Assembly: GCA_002327725.1 (NCBI GenBank)
Contig: DCXP01000078.1
Location: 53,008-78,831, forward strand
Source: Proteobacteria bacterium UBA2133
Lineage (GTDB): Bacteria; Pseudomonadota; Gammaproteobacteria; Arenicellales; UBA868
Length of the DNA stretch: 25,824 bases
Direction: 5' to 3'
The translations under genes and the position numbers were made by a program. Positions 22,176-25,824 of this stretch are shown here, piece by piece (within the stretch, counting starts at the first letter, position 1; every line of letters begins with the position of its first letter). The notes under the pieces are model-generated. The model was not told the origin of the DNA. It did no database searches and saw only the letters and a list, made by a program, of their open reading frames with translations.

Positions 22176-23950
22176 GATGGGTCACCGTTTTGGGCAGCTC
22201 GAGGCGCGCCGGCCTCGCCGTCGATCAGGGACTCCCCGGGCTTCACGATGGTGAAGGCCACAGGGGTCATTTCCTGAATCAGTTGTTCATTCTCAAATCG
22301 CGTACAGGTATAGGTGCTCTGCTCAAGATTACCGGTCGTCGGAAAGTCCTCTCGAAAATGAGCACCCCTCGAATCATCTCTTGCGAGCGAAGCGTTCGCG
22401 ATCACCTGACTGACTGTAATTTGATTGTCGAGATTAAGCCAGTCGTGCCAGGTGAGGTTAAAGGCGCGGTCATGATCTTCAACGCCGATCCCCGTGAGGG
22501 TTTCCCGGCAGTCATCCAGACCGCGCATGCCCTCGCGAATGCCGTCAGCGGTGCGCAGAATTCCGACCTTATCCCACATCACGGACCACAACCGTTCCCG
22601 CACTCCGCTGAGGTCGGCTTTGCTGTGACCAAAAGGCTTTTCGGCCCGGGCCACTGCCCGCTCGACAAACTCAGGATCGGGATCCCTGAGCGGTGCACCG
22701 CGACCGATCGCCGCGGCCATTTCATCTCCGGCAATCGCCCCAAATACCGTTGAGTTGGCGACGCCGTTTCCGCCCAGGCGGTTTGCGCCATGCACGCCGC
22801 CGGCGTCCTCACCCGCCACGAACAATCCGGGCGTGCTTGTGGTGCAGTCGATTTCCATTTGCACCCCGCCCATCATGTAGTGCGCAGTGGGCACGACCTC
22901 AACACGACCGGCTGCCAGATCAAAGCCGCAGTCCCCGCAGCGTTTCACCATCCCCGGAAACATCTGTCGAACACGATCGCTGCCCAGATGAACCATCTCA
23001 ATAAAGAGTCCGCCCTGTTGTGTCGCGCGTCCGTCGCGTATTTCCTGATACATGCTCCGTGAGACAATATCCCGCGTGGCGCGCTCGGCGGCAGGATCGT
23101 AATTCGTCATGAAGCGTTCACCGGCGCCGTTGAGGAGATAGCCCCCGGCACCACGCAGGCCCTCTTCAAGAATGGTGCCGGTCATGCGCGTGTCCGGCCC
23201 CGCCAGAATTCCCGTGGGATGGAACTGCACCATTTCCATATCGCGCAGGGAAAGCCCAAAGCGAAGCGCCATCGCCAGACCATCACATGATTTGTCACCC
23301 GATGGCGTGTGATAGCGATACATCGATGGGCCGGCCCCCGTCGCCAGCAACACTGTCTTGGTACGTACCAGGCGATAACGCCCGCTGCGGATATCAATCA
23401 TCAGAACGCCTGCGATGCCAGACTGGTCTTTTGCGGGAATGAGGTCTATCGCCCGGTGTTCCTCAAGCTTGACCAGATCCAGCGCCCAGACTTTCTCCAT
23501 CAACCGGTTGATGATTTCAATGCCGGTCAGATCGCCTTTATGGGCGGTGCGGTCAAAGCTTTGCCCGGCAAAGGCTTTTTGGTGCAGTGTGCCGTCGGCA
23601 TTGCGGTCAAAAAAGCAGCCCAGTTCATTCTCGAGTTCCTGAACCCGCTCAACCGCGGTCTCGCACAAGCGCCAGGTAAGATCCTGCCGCGGCAGCCATT
23701 TCCCGCCGATGATGGTGTCCATGAAATGGCGCTCAACTGAATCGCCGGGATTGACTGCGACGTTGAAGCCCCCTTGGACCATACGCGTGCAGCCGGACTT
23801 GCCGATCAATCCTTTCGCTGCCACGGTGACCTCAAGGTCAGGGTTTGCCTGTTTGGCATGAAGTCCCGCAAAAAGCCCCGCGCCGCCTGATCCGAGAATC
23901 AGGATGTCAGTTGTGGCGGTATCGATTTCGCAGTGCGGGCTTGAAGTCAT
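22172..23950 (-). CDS. sdhA: Succinate dehydrogenase/fumarate reductase flavoprotein subunit, lacking the flavin-linking His
   Basis: A 592-residue FAD subunit interconverting succinate and fumarate. Seen: the FAD fold ILILGSGGAGLFAGLHA (16-32), QGGFNVAV (59-66), VQFHPTGI with the substrate histidine, ERATRDIVSRSM with the catalytic arginine, and VPTAHYMMGGV followed by LFVAGEDAGGVHGANRLGGN. Where E. coli SdhA/FrdA have SHTVxAxGG with the histidine that binds FAD covalently, this protein has GCTRMVQGG, so His is replaced by Cys and the FAD is probably non-covalent. A start at 24118 would run through the anchor gene; the ATG at 23950 overlaps the anchor stop as TAATG. The membrane anchors and SdhB in the same unit make a membrane-bound complex II likely. 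The direction of catalysis cannot be decided here. Confidence 0.87.
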   Translation of the reverse strand: MTSSPHCEIDTATTDILILGSGGAGLFAGLHAKQANPDLEVTVAAKGLIGKSGCTRMVQGGFNVAVNPGDSVERHFMDTIIGGKWLPRQDLTWRLCETAVERVQELENELGCFFDRNADGTLHQKAFAGQSFDRTAHKGDLTGIEIINRLMEKVWALDLVKLEEHRAIDLIPAKDQSGIAGVLMIDIRSGRYRLVRTKTVLLATGAGPSMYRYHTPSGDKSCDGLAMALRFGLSLRDMEMVQFHPTGILAGPDTRMTGTILEEGLRGAGGYLLNGAGERFMTNYDPAAERATRDIVSRSMYQEIRDGRATQQGGLFIEMVHLGSDRVRQMFPGMVKRCGDCGFDLAAGRVEVVPTAHYMMGGVQMEIDCTTSTPGLFVAGEDAGGVHGANRLGGNGVANSTVFGAIAGDEMAAAIGRGAPLRDPDPEFVERAVARAEKPFGHSKADLSGVRERLWSVMWDKVGILRTADGIREGMRGLDDCRETLTGIGVEDHDRAFNLTWHDWLNLDNQITVSQVIANASLARDDSRGAHFREDFPTTGNLEQSTYTCTRFENEQLIQEMTPVAFTIVKPGESLIDGEAGAPRAAQNGDPS

Positions 23951-24297
23951 TAGAACGCTCGCACGAGAAACAGCAATCCAACCAGCATAGAAGCGATGAC
24001 GCTGGGCAGTATCCAGCTTCGCAACTTTTCGCTGCGGTGTGGCCAGTGTGTGAGTTCCAGACACAGCACACGAATACCCAGCAACAGGTGAATACAGAGC
24101 AGGCTGACGAGACCCCACTCGGCAATCTTGACCAGCGGGCTGTCAGCAAAACGCAGATACCGATCCAACTCATCGGCGCCTTCGAGCGCGCTGCCCAGAA
24201 GAAGAAAATGAAAAGGCAGAAAAAGCGCCAGCAGCACGCCTGACAGGCGATGAGCCAGGGCTGCCATGTAGCTTTGATGACTGTGTAAGGGATGCAT
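23950..24297 (-). CDS. Complex II membrane anchor (cytochrome b subunit-like)
   Basis: A 115-residue protein with three hydrophobic spans (about 17-36, 58-80, 97-113). The motif AHRLSGVLLALFLPFH (15-30) matches the SdhC-type HR(x)SG quinone-site element. His30 and His70 (LLCIHLLLGIR) are candidates for haem b ligation. The ATG at 24297 is preferred to the start at 24336, which would overlap the preceding gene; no good ribosome site is visible, and coupling to the upstream stop (seven bases away) is likely. It overlaps the sdhA start by one base. Confidence 0.78.
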   Translation of the reverse strand: MHPLHSHQSYMAALAHRLSGVLLALFLPFHFLLLGSALEGADELDRYLRFADSPLVKIAEWGLVSLLCIHLLLGIRVLCLELTHWPHRSEKLRSWILPSVIASMLVGLLFLVRAF

Positions 24298-24304
24298 GAT
24301 GCGC

Positions 24305-24628
24305 TTAATAGACGGCAGCGACTGCCTGCAGTCCAAGCAGCAGCAAAACGCCGCCCAGCATTATTACCAGCGCGTTCACCCAGCGCCGCGGCATAACTGT
24401 CCATTCGTTGATGACATGGCGAAGCCCAATCGGCGCATGGATTGCGGCGCACACGACAAAAAGGGAATAAAAAAGCGCCCAGCCGATATTGCCCTGGGTG
24501 CGGTTAAGGATCTCTGTCGCGGTCAGCCCGCCCTGAACCGCAAACAAGGTAAGGCCGAGGTGAATGATGGCCAACGGTGCCAATATCATCGCTGTGATGC
24601 GCTGGGCGAGAAAAAGACTTTTTTCCAT
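24305..24628 (-). CDS. Complex II membrane anchor, second subunit
   Basis: A 107-residue protein with three membrane spans (about 11-30, 48-69, 84-105). RITAMILAPLAIIHLGL (10-26) resembles the start of SdhC/FrdC-like subunits. His23, His64 and His71 (IHAPIGLRHV) are possible haem or quinone ligands. It lies between sdhB (8 bases upstream) and the other anchor. AAAAAAGGAT immediately before the ATG gives a weak, close ribosome site. Which anchor is SdhC and which SdhD cannot be settled by eye. Confidence 0.78.
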   Translation of the reverse strand: MEKSLFLAQRITAMILAPLAIIHLGLTLFAVQGGLTATEILNRTQGNIGWALFYSLFVVCAAIHAPIGLRHVINEWTVMPRRWVNALVIMLGGVLLLLGLQAVAAVY

Positions 24629-24636
24629 ATCCTTTT

Positions 24637-25365
24637 TTATTCTTCAGGCAGACCTGAAAACGCGGCGCGTTTAAGCCCGGCGATACTTTCAGAAGGTCGA
24701 AGTTCGACAGGGCAATGGCGCGTGCAGTTGCCGTGACTGTGACAGGACCCGCAGCCACCGGTGCCAAACGCCAATTCGAATGTAAGCTCGCGTTTGCTGT
24801 GCCGCACATCGTTGATTAAGGTCCACGCACGGTTCAGCCCGGCTGGGCCGATGTAGTCCGGGTTCCAATTCACCACGTCACAGGCGCTATAGCAGACCGC
24901 GCAGTTTATGCACTGCAGTGCAGCATCCGCTGCGAGGCGCATTGCAGAGTCAGGTTTGACGGCCGCCGGTTTATCGTGGCGTGTGGCGGTGCCTGAAAAA
25001 GGTGCGCCCGCTTTTTGCCAGGTCTCGATAAACGGCGCCATATCGCAGACGAGATCCTTGAGTTTCGGCAGATTGCGAAGTGGCTCGATTGTCAGCGTGT
25101 TGTCTGTGACGACATTTTTGATATGCGTACGGCAGGCCCATCGCGGTCGGCCATTGACGGTCATCGCGCAGGATCCGCACACGCCGACTCGGCATGCAAA
25201 GCGGTACGCGAGCGTCGGCTCGAGCCGATGCTGAATCTCGGTGACCACATCCAGCACGGTCTGGTTCTTTCGGGTCTCGATTTCGTAATCGACTAAACGG
25301 CCTTGCTCCCGGCCGCGCCAAATTCGAACCTTGAGCAACTCGTTGGCGGTATCGGTGGGGCTCAT
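24637..25365 (-). CDS. sdhB: Succinate dehydrogenase/fumarate reductase iron-sulfur subunit
   Basis: A 242-residue electron-transfer subunit of complex II. The plant-ferredoxin domain carries the [2Fe-2S] ligands Cys58, Cys63, Cys66 and Cys78 (FACRVGVCGSCAMTV, RWACRTH). The C-terminal domain has CINCAVCYSAC (Cys152, 155, 158, 162), and CGSCHSHGNCTRHCP (Cys205, 208, 214, 218) supplies the remaining cluster ligands, including CP at the end. WNPDYIGPAGLNRAW between them is a family hallmark. A TTG nine bases upstream is also in frame; the ATG at 25365 is preferred. Unusually, it is the first SDH gene of the unit and the flavoprotein gene is last, the reverse of the common sdhCDAB order. Confidence 0.92.
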   Translation of the reverse strand: MSPTDTANELLKVRIWRGREQGRLVDYEIETRKNQTVLDVVTEIQHRLEPTLAYRFACRVGVCGSCAMTVNGRPRWACRTHIKNVVTDNTLTIEPLRNLPKLKDLVCDMAPFIETWQKAGAPFSGTATRHDKPAAVKPDSAMRLAADAALQCINCAVCYSACDVVNWNPDYIGPAGLNRAWTLINDVRHSKRELTFELAFGTGGCGSCHSHGNCTRHCPVELRPSESIAGLKRAAFSGLPEE

Positions 25366-25404
25366 AAAAGACAACCCGGCAACATCAACCAGGGGTGGGT
25401 GACT

Positions 25405-25824
25405 TCAGACAGCGTCAGGATCGCCGCCGAAGCCCGTGCCGGTCTCGGCCGGGGACATTCGAATCAGTCGCGAGTCCAGCACCGCAGCCTGCCGGTGCTT
25501 GACCGCTTCGCGATAGACCGGATCGCGGATCATCTCCACAAAGGCAGATACCGAGGGATACTCAGCGATGAAGCACTCATCCCATGTTTCCTCGCCCGGG
25601 CCGATGAGCATGAGTTCGAAATCCCCCCGCCAGACGATCCGCCCTCCCAGTCTTGAAAAAACCGGATAGCTTTCGCTTCCGTAGGCGGCGTACGCCTCAG
25701 CACCCGTGACATCCCGCCCATCAGGGTATGCCGCGTTTTCCCTGAAGCGGACCAGATTGAGCATATGGATGGGACCTTCGCGGTCGTTTTCCCGAAACGC
25801 GGCAAAGGTTTCCTTGGTAGGGTC
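25405..25824 (-). CDS. DUF1330 family protein, 5' end outside the window
   Basis: At least 139 residues of a small dimeric alpha/beta-barrel-type protein of unknown role. The frame is open to the window edge (DPTKETFAAFREND, then GPIHMLNLVRF), so the true start lies beyond 25824; the internal ATG at 25764 (MLNLVRF) is not the start, since conserved sequence precedes it. Seen: MLNLVRFRENAAYPDG, EAYAAYGSESYPVF, GGRIVWRGDFE and the family segment IAEYPSVSAFVEMIRDPVYR. It lies 39 bases before sdhB on the same strand and may be the first or an early gene of that unit. Confidence 0.8.
   Translation of the reverse strand, partial: DPTKETFAAFRENDREGPIHMLNLVRFRENAAYPDGRDVTGAEAYAAYGSESYPVFSRLGGRIVWRGDFELMLIGPGEETWDECFIAEYPSVSAFVEMIRDPVYREAVKHRQAAVLDSRLIRMSPAETGTGFGGDPDAV

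Noticed and set aside
1..25824. Mobile elements, CRISPR, tRNA or toxin-antitoxin genes
   Set aside because: No transposase or integrase motifs, terminal repeats, regularly spaced repeats or tRNA-like cloverleaf were seen by eye.

Overview
The window reads as accessory chromosome of a heterotrophic proteobacterium (probably alpha- or gammaproteobacterial). The evidence is moderately high GC, AGGAGG-type ribosome binding sites, and close family resemblance to proteobacterial HutF, PhnW/PhnA/PhnY, creatinase and succinate dehydrogenase genes. It is almost entirely catabolic and aimed at small nitrogen compounds: formimino-glutamate, methylated or primary amines, acetylated polyamines, 2-aminoethylphosphonate and creatine. 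No tRNA, rRNA, CRISPR array, insertion sequence, phage gene, recognisable substrate transporter or transcription factor was found. Taxonomic placement is an inference only.

Layout. (1) 59-1456, minus: hutF. (2) 1730-14172, plus: a long co-directional run. It holds a PhyH-type dioxygenase, a flavin amine oxidase, a YczE-like membrane protein, an unidentified open stretch, an internally deleted RidA gene, a second PhyH dioxygenase, a broken DUF1028 gene, an ArgE-like M20 amidohydrolase, acetylpolyamine amidohydrolase (all catalytic positions match the Mycoplana ramosa enzyme), a class III aminotransferase, and then phnW-phnA-phnY, which converts 2-aminoethylphosphonate to acetate and phosphate. 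(3) 14299-19061: a signal-bearing paralogue of the amine oxidase (minus), a trimethylamine-dehydrogenase-family demethylase (plus) and creatinase (minus). (4) 19062-19241: creatinase leader and promoter; the leader carries several perfect inverted repeats, and the last one hides the Shine-Dalgarno sequence. (5) 19342-20100, plus: exported DUF3530 alpha/beta hydrolase. (6) 20121-25824, minus: DUF1330 (runs off the window), sdhB, two membrane anchors, an SdhA-like flavoprotein without the usual flavin-linking histidine, two-subunit class I fumarase, and a decayed FAD-binding-protein gene.

How the genes could work together. The plus-strand run looks like an amine/phosphonate salvage route: dioxygenases and flavin oxidases strip or oxidise the substrate, amidohydrolases remove N-acyl groups, aminotransferases make aldehydes, and PhnA/PhnY finish the phosphonate branch. 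Creatinase yields sarcosine and urea; the nearby demethylase-family enzyme may act on methylated glycine-type products. The SDH-fumarase block can carry C4 acids to malate. Three genes (RidA, DUF1028, FAD-binding protein) are visibly decayed, so parts of the system are being lost or the assembly contains deletions.

The observation I would check first is the structured creatinase leader. Next are the coupled decay of the RidA/DUF1028 pair and the joining of N-deacylation enzymes to the phnWAY pathway.
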